Positions 26,723 through 35,069 of a DNA stretch of 48,502 nt are shown here, one piece after another. This stretch comes from Endomicrobiales bacterium (GTDB lineage: Bacteria; Elusimicrobiota; Endomicrobiia; Endomicrobiales; JAFGIL01): NCBI GenBank assembly GCA_016929635.1, contig JAFGIL010000064.1, forward strand, positions 1-48,502. Reading direction: 5' to 3'. Positions within the stretch are counted from its first letter, which is position 1, and the number at the start of each line of letters is the position of its first letter. The notes beneath the pieces are model-generated. The model saw only the letters and a program-made list of their open reading frames with translations, was not told where the DNA came from and ran no database searches. The position numbers were made by a program, and so were the translations under genes.

Positions 26723-27707
26723 TTCGCCACTTGTATCAATAATTATTCCTGCAAGGAATTCAGAGAAGACAATAGATAAATGCCTCAAAAGCCTGTCTGA
26801 ATTGAATCATAAGAACATTGAAATAATAATCATAAACGATGGTTCTACGGACAAGACAGAACAGATTATAAATGATTTTATCGAAAACAATAAGGATTTA
26901 AAAATAGAGTTGATTAAAAAGGAATCTATGGGGCCGTCAGTTGCGAGAAATGTTGGAATAAAAAACTCAAGGGGTGAGTTTGTAGCTTTTACTGATGCAG
27001 ACTGCATCGTGCATAAAAACTGGCTGGATGAATTGTTGAAAGTGTTCAAAGAGGATATTGTAAGCGTTGGAGGTATCCAGCTAAGCCCGGAAGACGAATC
27101 AGAGTTCGGAAAAAACGTGAACTCTTTTATGGGTAAAGTGGGATTTATAACTGACTATATGAAATACATAAAATATAAAGATGATGAGAATTTTAAACCT
27201 ATGGAAATCGAACACAATCCTACGTGCAACGTTATGTACAGAAAGGACGTATTCAAAAAAGTCGGGGATTTCCTGGAAAATCTCTGGCCGGGGGAAGATG
27301 TAGAGCTGGATTACAGGATAAGGAAAAAAGGATATAAGATATTTTTTACTCCGAAAGCGATAGTGTATCATTACCGTGCCGGTGATTTTGAAAGGTATTC
27401 GAAAATGATGTTTAATTACGGAAAAGTACAGGCATTTCTGGTTATGAGGTACGGGTTTTTCAGAGCCATACATTATGTGCCGATATTATTGATTTTATTA
27501 TTGGGATTTCTGATTTATTCTGCGTTTTTAAGTCTCTGGTATCTTTTATTATTGTTGATATGCATGGATTTAGCGGTAGGTGCTTATTTCTTTATAAGAA
27601 CCGGAAAAATATCGCTTATGATAAATTACGGAATGTTGTTTTATACTACAGTATTATTCTGGAATCTGGGATTTTTCAGGCAAATTATAACAAGAGAAAT
27701 TAAATAG
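26706..27707 (+). CDS. GT2 glycosyltransferase with C-terminal membrane segments
   Basis: A 333-residue GT2 enzyme: SIIIPARNSEKTI, INDGSTDKTE, FTDADCIV (metal-binding DAD), GGIQLSP, HNPTCNVMYRKDVF and WPGEDVELDYRIRKKGY, where ED is the likely base region. About 60 residues near the C-terminus are hydrophobic and form perhaps two helices. This architecture fits glycosyltransferases that elongate lipid-linked glycans at the inner membrane. ATG 26706 is preferred over the in-frame TTG at 26694, which would overlap the AAGG. It overlaps the end of the upstream membrane protein and lies one nucleotide before the next radical SAM gene. Confidence 0.86.
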   Translation: MSQQNNSPLVSIIIPARNSEKTIDKCLKSLSELNHKNIEIIIINDGSTDKTEQIINDFIENNKDLKIELIKKESMGPSVARNVGIKNSRGEFVAFTDADCIVHKNWLDELLKVFKEDIVSVGGIQLSPEDESEFGKNVNSFMGKVGFITDYMKYIKYKDDENFKPMEIEHNPTCNVMYRKDVFKKVGDFLENLWPGEDVELDYRIRKKGYKIFFTPKAIVYHYRAGDFERYSKMMFNYGKVQAFLVMRYGFFRAIHYVPILLILLLGFLIYSAFLSLWYLLLLLICMDLAVGAYFFIRTGKISLMINYGMLFYTTVLFWNLGFFRQIITREIK

Positions 27708-27708
27708 T

Positions 27709-29145
27709 ATGAAAGTTTTATTAATTTATCCCCCGAGAGAGAACTATATTTTTGGGATTACCCCTCATGTTTATATAGAGGCAGATGCTGGCAATTATCA
27801 GCCCATAGGTATGCTTTATATAGCAGCCTGTCTGGAAAAACTGTCAGGGATTGAAATCAAGGTCCTTGATGCACATACTGAAAGATATAACCATGAGGAT
27901 GTGAAAAAAATTATCGGCAGGTTTAAGCCGGATATTATAGGCGTTTATTTTTCTACATATTACTTGAAAGACAGCCTCATAACAGTTGAGAATGCAAAAA
28001 ACGTATCGCCAAAGTCATATGTAGTAGCCGGTGGCCCTCACGTTGCGTTATATCCAAAAGAAACCATCGATGTGCCTTCAGTTGATTGCGTGATGGTCGG
28101 GGAATCCGAAGAAAGTTTTAGTAGGCTGGCGGAGCTGCTTGCATCAGGAAAGAGTAAAGATATCGGTTCATTGGATAATGTTTTAACAAAAGAGTCTGCA
28201 AGCAACAAAGCCCCAAGCAGGGGGAAAGTAAATGACCTTGATTCTTTGCCTTTTCCTGCACGTAACATGATTGACTATAAGAAATATAGTTCAATTTTAA
28301 CAAAGAAAAATCCCTGTACAACTGTTATTACTTCCAGAGGGTGCCCCTTTAAATGCTATTTTTGTTCAAATCTGGAAAGCGGGCAGCGAGTAAGGTACAG
28401 AAGCCCGATAAACGTTGTTAATGAGCTTGAGCAGGTAATAAAGGATTATAATATTTATGATTTCTTATTTTTCGACGAATTATTTACCTCTGATAAAGAA
28501 CGTACTATATCGATCTGTAATGAGGTATTAAAACGAGGTTTAAAGATACGGTGGCATTGCAGAAGCCGTGTTGATGTCCTTGATGAAGAAATGGTTAAAG
28601 TTATGAAGAAAGCCGGCTGCCGGTTGATACAGTTTGGAATAGAGACTGGAAATCAGAGGCTTCAGGATGTTATCAATAAAAAGCTTGATTTGAAAAAAGT
28701 AAAAGAAACCGTTAATATGGTCTCGGACTATAGAATATATACATATGCTGATTTTATGTTCGGCATACCTTCGGAAACAGCTGAAGAAACAAGAAATACC
28801 CTTGAGTTCGCAAAATCACTGAAGCTCGATTACGTGGCTTTCGGTATGTTTCATCCTATTCCCGGAAGCGTTTTTTATGACCAGGGCATAAAAGAATCCA
28901 AGTTCGGGGATTTCTGGAGAGATTATGTGGTGGATCAGGCAAAGGTCATTGAAGACCATTCATGGACGAGGCGTGACAGGGAGAAATTTCATCTTATTAT
29001 GGCAGACGCCTACAAAAAATTTTACTTCAGGCCCGGTTTTATGATAAGAAAGCTTTTCCGCATCGATTCTTTAAGCCAGATGATCTGGCAGATGAAGTCT
29101 GCAATAAGGGTATTCTCGAATTTAATATTGAAAAGGTTTAAATAG
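27709..29145 (+). CDS. Cobalamin-binding-domain radical SAM protein
   Basis: A 478-residue B12-domain radical SAM protein. The N-terminal domain includes YQPIGMLYIAACLEK, KVLDAHTERYNHEDV (a DxH sequence but not full DxHxxG), VVAGGPHVALYPKE and VMVGESEESF. The core has Cys212, Cys216, Cys219 (CPFKCYFC) in TSRGCPF, then FFDELFTSDKE, GCRLIQFGIETGNQ and FGIPSETAEETRN. Of the six B12-type proteins here it comes closest to the His-ligand motif. The following gene, also a B12-type radical SAM protein, begins directly after its stop codon, so the two are probably made together. The substrate is unknown. Confidence 0.85.
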   Translation: MKVLLIYPPRENYIFGITPHVYIEADAGNYQPIGMLYIAACLEKLSGIEIKVLDAHTERYNHEDVKKIIGRFKPDIIGVYFSTYYLKDSLITVENAKNVSPKSYVVAGGPHVALYPKETIDVPSVDCVMVGESEESFSRLAELLASGKSKDIGSLDNVLTKESASNKAPSRGKVNDLDSLPFPARNMIDYKKYSSILTKKNPCTTVITSRGCPFKCYFCSNLESGQRVRYRSPINVVNELEQVIKDYNIYDFLFFDELFTSDKERTISICNEVLKRGLKIRWHCRSRVDVLDEEMVKVMKKAGCRLIQFGIETGNQRLQDVINKKLDLKKVKETVNMVSDYRIYTYADFMFGIPSETAEETRNTLEFAKSLKLDYVAFGMFHPIPGSVFYDQGIKESKFGDFWRDYVVDQAKVIEDHSWTRRDREKFHLIMADAYKKFYFRPGFMIRKLFRIDSLSQMIWQMKSAIRVFSNLILKRFK

Positions 29146-30549
29146 ATGAAAATAGTGTTTATAGATCCTCCAGGCGATGTTTCGGGCTTTAATACAGGGC
29201 TTTCTTATCTGGCTGCTGTATTAAAAAGAAAAAATCATGATGTTTCTGTCGTTGATTTCAATAACAGAATGAAAGATCAGGATGACAGGCTTGATGAGAT
29301 TAAATCCATAAAGCCTGATATAATCGGGATTTCAGTTAAGACAAGCACAATTAAGGCAGCAGGTGATATAGCGGAAAGCTTAAAGGGAGATTCTGTCAGG
29401 ATAGTTGCAGGCGGGCCGGGTGTTACCTGTGCCCGTGAAAGATTTCTGGAAGAGAACCCTGTATATTCAGATTGTTTCATTGGAGAAACTGAAAGGTCAT
29501 TTGTTTCATACATCGAAAACAACAATGCTGATATGTCTATTCCGGGGCTTTGCAGAAGAAAACAGGAAAGCGTTGTATGCAGCGAATCAGAGCTTATTGA
29601 AGATCTGGATTCACTGCCGAATCCTGATTATTCGGTTTTTGACACAATCGATTTGCTTTCAAATCAATATCCACTGGTAACCAGCAGGGGGTGCCCTTAT
29701 GACTGTACGTATTGTTCGGTAAATAAGGTTAGCGGAAGGAAATGGAGAAAAAGAGACCCACAGAATGTAATAGATGAGCTCATTGAAGCAAAAAAGAAAT
29801 ACAGTATAAAAAGGTTTAACATCGCGGATGATAACTTTACAATGGATGTTAACCGGGCAAAAAAGATATGCCGGCTTCTTATTGAAAAAAAACTGGATTT
29901 AAGCTGGGGATGTATTAACGGTATCAGGGCAGACAGGGTAGATAATGAGTTGCTGCAGCTTATGCATAAAGCAGGATGTGACGTTATATGGTTCGGTGTT
30001 GAAAGCCTGGATAAAAACGTTTTTGACCTCATTAATAAAGGGGAAAACCTTGATGTGATGTTGAACGCAATAAAGATGGCAAAAGAGGCCGGCTTATCAG
30101 TTGGCGGATTTTTTATCGCAGGGCTTCCGGGAAGCACGTATCAGAAAGACACGGAAACGCTTAAGAAAGCTCAAACTTTAGGATTTGACGAGATGCTGTG
30201 GAGTTTATGCACGCCTTATCCATACACTGGATTATGGGACTGGGCACATAAGAATGCCAGGTTTATAAGCGATTACCAGCATACGAGTTTTTTTAAGTCT
30301 CCAAAGCCTGTTATTGAAACGGATGATTACAGCGCATCGGAGCGTTTGCGTATGTTTTATGAAGGTAACCTGGGAGGTTATTCTTACAGTTGCTTTTTTC
30401 CTAAGAAAATATCATTTTCTGACATAATCAGGTTTATTTTTTATCTTATAAGATATAATCCCTTAAGGATTCATCTGCATTTAAAGAAAATATTATTTGG
30501 CAGGTATCACCGCAAATATATTAAAGAATTTATTAAACGGTTTTTTTAG
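29146..30549 (+). CDS. Cobalamin-binding-domain radical SAM protein
   Basis: A 467-residue B12-domain radical SAM protein with a compact N-terminal domain: FIDPPGDVSGFNTGLSYLAA, VVDFNNRMKD, IIGISVKTSTIKAA and VAGGPGVTCARE. Cys183, Cys187 and Cys190 (CPYDCTYC) bind the iron-sulfur cluster, followed by IADDNFTMDVNRAK, GCDVIWFGVESLD and FIAGLPGSTYQKDTE. The B12 domain is about 30 residues shorter than in its neighbours, so cobalamin binding is less certain. It starts at the nucleotide after the previous radical SAM stop codon. Tandem B12 radical SAM genes can act at different positions of one substrate; that is inference here. Confidence 0.84.
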   Translation: MKIVFIDPPGDVSGFNTGLSYLAAVLKRKNHDVSVVDFNNRMKDQDDRLDEIKSIKPDIIGISVKTSTIKAAGDIAESLKGDSVRIVAGGPGVTCARERFLEENPVYSDCFIGETERSFVSYIENNNADMSIPGLCRRKQESVVCSESELIEDLDSLPNPDYSVFDTIDLLSNQYPLVTSRGCPYDCTYCSVNKVSGRKWRKRDPQNVIDELIEAKKKYSIKRFNIADDNFTMDVNRAKKICRLLIEKKLDLSWGCINGIRADRVDNELLQLMHKAGCDVIWFGVESLDKNVFDLINKGENLDVMLNAIKMAKEAGLSVGGFFIAGLPGSTYQKDTETLKKAQTLGFDEMLWSLCTPYPYTGLWDWAHKNARFISDYQHTSFFKSPKPVIETDDYSASERLRMFYEGNLGGYSYSCFFPKKISFSDIIRFIFYLIRYNPLRIHLHLKKILFGRYHRKYIKEFIKRFF

Positions 30550-30554
30550 TTATT

Positions 30555-31817
30555 ATGAAAATTGTTTATGTTACTAATTATTTACCCGGGTATCATGCGC
30601 ACGCAGGAGGTGCTGAACGGGCCATAAATAATATAGCTAAATTGTTGTCAGCCAAAGGGCATGACGTTTATTTCTTGACCCTGCCGGCGGATGTTAAAAA
30701 CGGCTCACGTTCGGGTAATGATAAAGTTTATAAGATTAAAACCCTGGAAAGCATATTCCCGTTTTTAAAAAAGTATATAGAAATACTGAAATGGTATGTG
30801 TTCCAATATGACCCTTTAGCTTACAGGAACGCAAAGAAGGTTTTAGAAGAGGTAAAGCCGGACATTATTCATTGCGGGAATTTTCAGTTTCTTACGTTTG
30901 GCGTTTTAAAAGCTGCCAGAGAACTAAAAATTCCCACGATAGTATCAATTTACGATTATTGGTATTTCTGCCCGTTAACTACCTTATATGATTACAAGGA
31001 AGAGTTTTGTAGATTGTATCATTCGGCGAAATGTCTACCGTGCCTGCCCGGGACGATGAGGCCTGTACAGGCAGTTCTCGTGAGTTTAAGGAAAAGTTAT
31101 TTTGATAATTTGATAAAATTAGTAGATGAATTTATAGTTCTTTCTAATTCTTCATTATTAATATTGAAAGATTACGGGATTGAGCAATCTCGCATTTCAG
31201 TAATCCATCTTCCGAATATGGAAGAGGATATTAAACCTGCAGATTTTAGCGAAGAGGATAAGAGCATTTTATTTATGGGCTGGTTGCAGAAAAGGAAAGG
31301 TCTGCATGTGCTTATTAATGCCATTAAGGAAGTGTGGGAAAAAAATAAAGTTAAGCTGGATATACTTGCTCAAAAGGTAAAGTGGGAAAAGGAATATGAA
31401 GAACAAATTATGAATCGCATAGATCATTTACCCCCCGAACTTGTCACTTTTGACGTTGAAAAGAAAGACAGGAAGGAGATTGAAAATATAATCCGCAAGG
31501 CATATATGATCGTAGTGCCTGAACAGTGGGAAAATATGTCTCCGTTAATAGTCATGGAGGGGATGCTATACTCAAAGCCGATGGTTGCAAGTTCAATAGG
31601 AGGCATCCCGGAGTTTATTGAGAATAAGAGAGAGGGTTTGCTTGCAGATCACAACAATCCTCATGATTTTGCCGAGAAAATTCTGTATTTACTGGAAAAT
31701 AAAAATGATGCGATAAATTACGGTATAGCAGCTCAAAAAAAAGCAATGAATCTGTTTAATAAGGAAAAAATAACACAGCAGTTGGAAAAGGAGTATAAAA
31801 GATGGATACAGCAGTAA
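30555..31817 (+). CDS. GT4-family glycosyltransferase (GT-B fold)
   Basis: A 420-residue soluble glycosyltransferase. The acceptor domain has the Gly-rich loop HAGGAERAINNIAKLLSAKGH, and the donor domain has FMGWLQKRKGLHVLINAI. The EX7E-type region is EQWENMSPLIVMEGMLYSKP followed by IGGIPEFIENKREGLL, the GT4 signature. A Cys-bearing region near the middle (CRLYHSAKCLPCLPG) also occurs in some GT4 proteins and may bind metal. It starts 5 nt after the preceding gene, and its 3' end overlaps the nucleotidyltransferase gene by 16 nt. Confidence 0.88.
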   Translation: MKIVYVTNYLPGYHAHAGGAERAINNIAKLLSAKGHDVYFLTLPADVKNGSRSGNDKVYKIKTLESIFPFLKKYIEILKWYVFQYDPLAYRNAKKVLEEVKPDIIHCGNFQFLTFGVLKAARELKIPTIVSIYDYWYFCPLTTLYDYKEEFCRLYHSAKCLPCLPGTMRPVQAVLVSLRKSYFDNLIKLVDEFIVLSNSSLLILKDYGIEQSRISVIHLPNMEEDIKPADFSEEDKSILFMGWLQKRKGLHVLINAIKEVWEKNKVKLDILAQKVKWEKEYEEQIMNRIDHLPPELVTFDVEKKDRKEIENIIRKAYMIVVPEQWENMSPLIVMEGMLYSKPMVASSIGGIPEFIENKREGLLADHNNPHDFAEKILYLLENKNDAINYGIAAQKKAMNLFNKEKITQQLEKEYKRWIQQ

Positions 31818-32563
31818 TATTGGCCGGAGGTAAAGGGATACGTTTTGGAGCAAATAGTGAAGACGTGCCCAAGCCTATGTCACTGGTCGCGGGTAAACCC
31901 ATACTCCATTATATAATTACAATGTTGAAATCCATGGATGTTACCAATCTTTATGTTATTGTTGCATATAAGAAACATATACTTATGGATTATTTTAAAA
32001 CAGGGAAAGATTATGGCGTAAATATACAGTACAGGGAGAATTTAAACATCAATAGTACAAAAAAAAGCGGTTTAAGCGACGCTGTTTTATTGATGAAGGA
32101 TGAGCTGCATTCACCTTTTATAACCATATTAGGGGATGAAATATACTCTGGAACACGCCATATAGAGATGAAAAAGCGTTTTGAATCTCATAAGGATTAT
32201 GATGCTATGATCGCCGTGCATAAAACAGCTAATATTGAGGAAGTTAAGAAGAATTATTCTGTTAAGCTGGATGAAAACAATCTTGTACTGGACCTGGAGG
32301 AAAAACCGCAGGTTCCGTGGAACGATCTGATAGGTTGCGGGACTTATTTTTTTAAGGAAAGTATATTTGAATATATTCAGAAAACACCATATTCAAAGAA
32401 GTCGGGAAGGCGTGAGCTTGCCGAAAGTATGAAGATGATGCTGCAGGATGGTAAAAAAATACATGCATTTGAAATAGGAGGAAAATATCTTAACATTAAT
32501 TATACGGAAGATATGATAACTGCAGAAAATATTCTCGGAGGAAATAGTGGAAATATTGGATAG
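31802..32563 (+). CDS. Sugar-phosphate nucleotidyltransferase
   Basis: A 253-residue NTP_transferase-family enzyme that makes NDP-sugars from sugar-1-phosphates. The N-terminal nucleotide loop is LAGGKGIRF followed by KPM and GKPILHYIITML; ITILGDEIY is the metal-binding centre, and LEEKPQVPWNDLIGCGTYFF the sugar-binding strand. There is no left-handed beta-helix acyltransferase domain. It is probably the donor-forming enzyme for this cluster's glycosyltransferases; the sugar and base are not shown. AAAGGAG precedes the ATG, which lies inside the GT4 gene. Its stop overlaps the next gene's GTG start. Confidence 0.85.
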   Translation: MDTAVILAGGKGIRFGANSEDVPKPMSLVAGKPILHYIITMLKSMDVTNLYVIVAYKKHILMDYFKTGKDYGVNIQYRENLNINSTKKSGLSDAVLLMKDELHSPFITILGDEIYSGTRHIEMKKRFESHKDYDAMIAVHKTANIEEVKKNYSVKLDENNLVLDLEEKPQVPWNDLIGCGTYFFKESIFEYIQKTPYSKKSGRRELAESMKMMLQDGKKIHAFEIGGKYLNINYTEDMITAENILGGNSGNIG

Positions 32564-33674
32564 AAGAAGACGAAGATTGTTATCAATGATTTGGTCCAGG
32601 CTTCGCTACGTATTTTACTATATAAGAACGTTTCAGTTCAAAGCAGCATACGTTTATCTGTGGACATCAATGTTTACAAGGGATGCAGGGCTTGGGCTTG
32701 CGGATTGGATCTATAGAATCAATCCTTTCTGGGCGCCTCATCCGCAGACAATGGAAGTTGAAGTTACAACACGGTGCCATCTTAAATGCCTGATTTGTGA
32801 ACATACCTACTGGAACGAGCCTGCAAGAGATATGTCATTCGATGAGTTTAAACACGTTGTCGACCAGTTTCCAAAACTTAAATGGATAGGGCTTACTGGG
32901 ATAGGCTCGTCTTTTCTTAATAAGGATTTTATGAAGATTCTCAGATATTTGAAAGAACGCCACGTGTTTATTGAGTTTTACGATCATTTTGATTTGATAA
33001 ACAGAGACATTGCCGAAGAGTTAATCCGGATAGGGGTAGACAAGATATGGGTGTCTATGGATGCAGCAACAAAGGAAACCTATGAGAAGATTCGTCCCGG
33101 AGCTAATTTTGATAAAAGCATAGAAAATATCAGGACAATGTTTAAATTAAAGGAAGAGCTCAGGTCGCCTTCCCCTGAAATCTGGTTTCACTATATCGTA
33201 AACACTGAAAACATGAAGGAAATGGGGGATTACGTTGATTTGGTTAACAGCATTGTTCCGAGAAATAATACTAATTATGCAACTTTGATTTATTTTACCG
33301 CACTGCTTCAGTTTAAGGAAGTACTGCATCTTTTTCCGAAAATCCCTGCGGAACTCCGGGATTCGGTAATAGCAAAAGCAAATAAGTACGGTTTGTACAT
33401 AAACTGGAACGAGAACGTGACTTGCGACAAGTACATCCGCGACTGCACAAAATGGGTGGAGCCGTTTGTTCTGGTTACGGGGCACGTACAGCCTTGCTGT
33501 GCAATAAATATGGCTAATGACAGAAATTTTCAGAAGGAAAATGCATGGGGAAATTTGTTCACCGAAGATTTTAAGGATATCTGGAATTCAGAGAAAGTTA
33601 AAAGCTTTAAAAAGATGATACATAATAACAAACAACCTAAAGTATGCAAAAATTGCAGGATATACAGGGTATAG
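32547..33674 (+). CDS. Radical SAM protein with SPASM-like C-terminal cysteines
   Basis: A 375-residue radical SAM protein without a B12 domain. Cys77, Cys81 and Cys84 (CHLKCLIC in TTRCHLKC) form the cluster motif. WIGLTGIGSSFLN and VDKIWVSMDAATKETYEKIRPG follow, and the C-terminus has cysteines in VTCDKYIRDCTKW, VQPCCAI and KVCKNCRIYRV, matching an auxiliary-cluster SPASM or twitch domain. Such enzymes modify peptides, sugars or cofactors. The GTG start at 32547 is supported by GGAGG at 32537-32541, 5 nt ahead. It overlaps the nucleotidyltransferase gene, which favours a sugar or nucleotide-sugar substrate (inference). Confidence 0.85.
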   Translation: MEILDRRRRRLLSMIWSRLRYVFYYIRTFQFKAAYVYLWTSMFTRDAGLGLADWIYRINPFWAPHPQTMEVEVTTRCHLKCLICEHTYWNEPARDMSFDEFKHVVDQFPKLKWIGLTGIGSSFLNKDFMKILRYLKERHVFIEFYDHFDLINRDIAEELIRIGVDKIWVSMDAATKETYEKIRPGANFDKSIENIRTMFKLKEELRSPSPEIWFHYIVNTENMKEMGDYVDLVNSIVPRNNTNYATLIYFTALLQFKEVLHLFPKIPAELRDSVIAKANKYGLYINWNENVTCDKYIRDCTKWVEPFVLVTGHVQPCCAINMANDRNFQKENAWGNLFTEDFKDIWNSEKVKSFKKMIHNNKQPKVCKNCRIYRV

Positions 33675-33689
33675 CAAAGGAATAGTCCG

Positions 33690-35069
33690 ATGAATTCGAA
33701 ACCAAGAGTTGCGCTAATAAATCCGGGAAAATCCCAGAGGTTTGCTGTGCAGGAGCCTCTTAATCTGGGATTTATTGCTGCTGTTTTGGAAAAAGATGGC
33801 ATTTCGGTAAAAGTGTTTGACCAACTCTCTGAAGAAAACATTAGAAAAGAAATAAATTCATATAAGCCGGATATGGTCGGCATCACAGGCACGACTCCTG
33901 TTATTCACGATGCATACGAAATAGCGGATTTTTGCAGGGAAAACAAAATATTTACGGTAATGGGCGGTGTTCATCCCTGGATATTCCCCCAGGAGGCTTT
34001 GGAACATGCTGATATTGTGGTCAGGGGCGAGGGTGAAAAAGCAATGCTCGATATTGTAAACGGCAGAACCAAAGATCAGGTGATAGATGCCGGATATATC
34101 GAAAATCTGGATGATATACCTTTGCCGTCCAGGCATCTTATGAACATGAAAAGGTATATGTACTGTAAAAAATACGCTCCGTACATACTGCATCTTCCTT
34201 ACGTGTCGTCCAGCAAAAGGATTATTCATATATTGACAAGCAGGGGATGCCCACACAGTAAATGCATATTCTGCCATAATTCATTCAAGCAGTTTCCCTA
34301 CAGGGCGAACAGCGCTGAAAAAGTCGTGGAAGAGATAAAATTGTTGAAAAAGGATTATGATGTGGAGGCCCTGTATTTTGTGGAAGACGATTTTTGGACT
34401 GACAAGGAACGGGTAGTGAAGGTATCAGAGTTATTAATCAAGGAAGGGTTGAACAATATAGTGTGGGGAACAAGCGCAAGGGTTGAACAGATACTTGAGA
34501 CCGAACCCGATGCTTTTAAACTTGCAAAACGTGCCGGATGTAGGTCTGTTACAATAGGTTTTGAGAGCGGCTCACAGAAAATTCTTGATGTTTTGAATAA
34601 AGGGTATAAACTGGAAGACTCTCGTAAAGCTGTTAAGCGAGTAAAGGAAGCCGGATTGCTTATGCATGGGAATATAATACTCGGAGCTCCCGGGGAAACC
34701 ATAGAAGACGTGGAACTGTCAAAAAAGTTTCTCAAAGAAACCTCACTTGTTACTCCCGAAATATATGTTTTTACGCCGTATCCCGGAAGCAACATATGGT
34801 GCAGGCTGGAACAGGAGAATAAAGTATCAAAAAAATACGACTGGAAGAGGTTTAATCAGGAAGAGTCCATAATTAATTTATCCAACATACCTACGAATGT
34901 GCTCAACAGGCTCAGGACACAGATGTACATCTCATATTATCTTAATAACCCGAAATATGCTTTCGCTCTTATATTCAGTATGATACTTCATCCAAAGTCG
35001 GTTTTTGATAAAATTGTAAAAACTATATTGCCGTTTTTTAAAGGGTTCATAAAAAGAAGGGATCAATAA
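33690..35069 (+). CDS. Cobalamin-binding-domain radical SAM protein with CX4CX2C motif
   Basis: A 459-residue B12-domain radical SAM protein. The N-terminal domain has LNLGFIAAVLEKDG, VGITGTTPVIHDAYE, VMGGVHPWIFPQE and VVRGEGEKAM. The cluster cysteines are Cys187, Cys192 and Cys195 in TSRGCPHSKCIFC, giving CX4CX2C, one residue longer than the CX3CX2C of the other radical SAM proteins in this window. The bases read cleanly in frame, so it is not a sequencing slip unless a whole codon was added. Later segments FVEDDFWTDKE, GCRSVTIGFESGSQ and LGAPGETIEDVE are intact. Its stop overlaps the next start as TAATG. The substrate is unknown. Confidence 0.83.
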   Translation: MNSKPRVALINPGKSQRFAVQEPLNLGFIAAVLEKDGISVKVFDQLSEENIRKEINSYKPDMVGITGTTPVIHDAYEIADFCRENKIFTVMGGVHPWIFPQEALEHADIVVRGEGEKAMLDIVNGRTKDQVIDAGYIENLDDIPLPSRHLMNMKRYMYCKKYAPYILHLPYVSSSKRIIHILTSRGCPHSKCIFCHNSFKQFPYRANSAEKVVEEIKLLKKDYDVEALYFVEDDFWTDKERVVKVSELLIKEGLNNIVWGTSARVEQILETEPDAFKLAKRAGCRSVTIGFESGSQKILDVLNKGYKLEDSRKAVKRVKEAGLLMHGNIILGAPGETIEDVELSKKFLKETSLVTPEIYVFTPYPGSNIWCRLEQENKVSKKYDWKRFNQEESIINLSNIPTNVLNRLRTQMYISYYLNNPKYAFALIFSMILHPKSVFDKIVKTILPFFKGFIKRRDQ

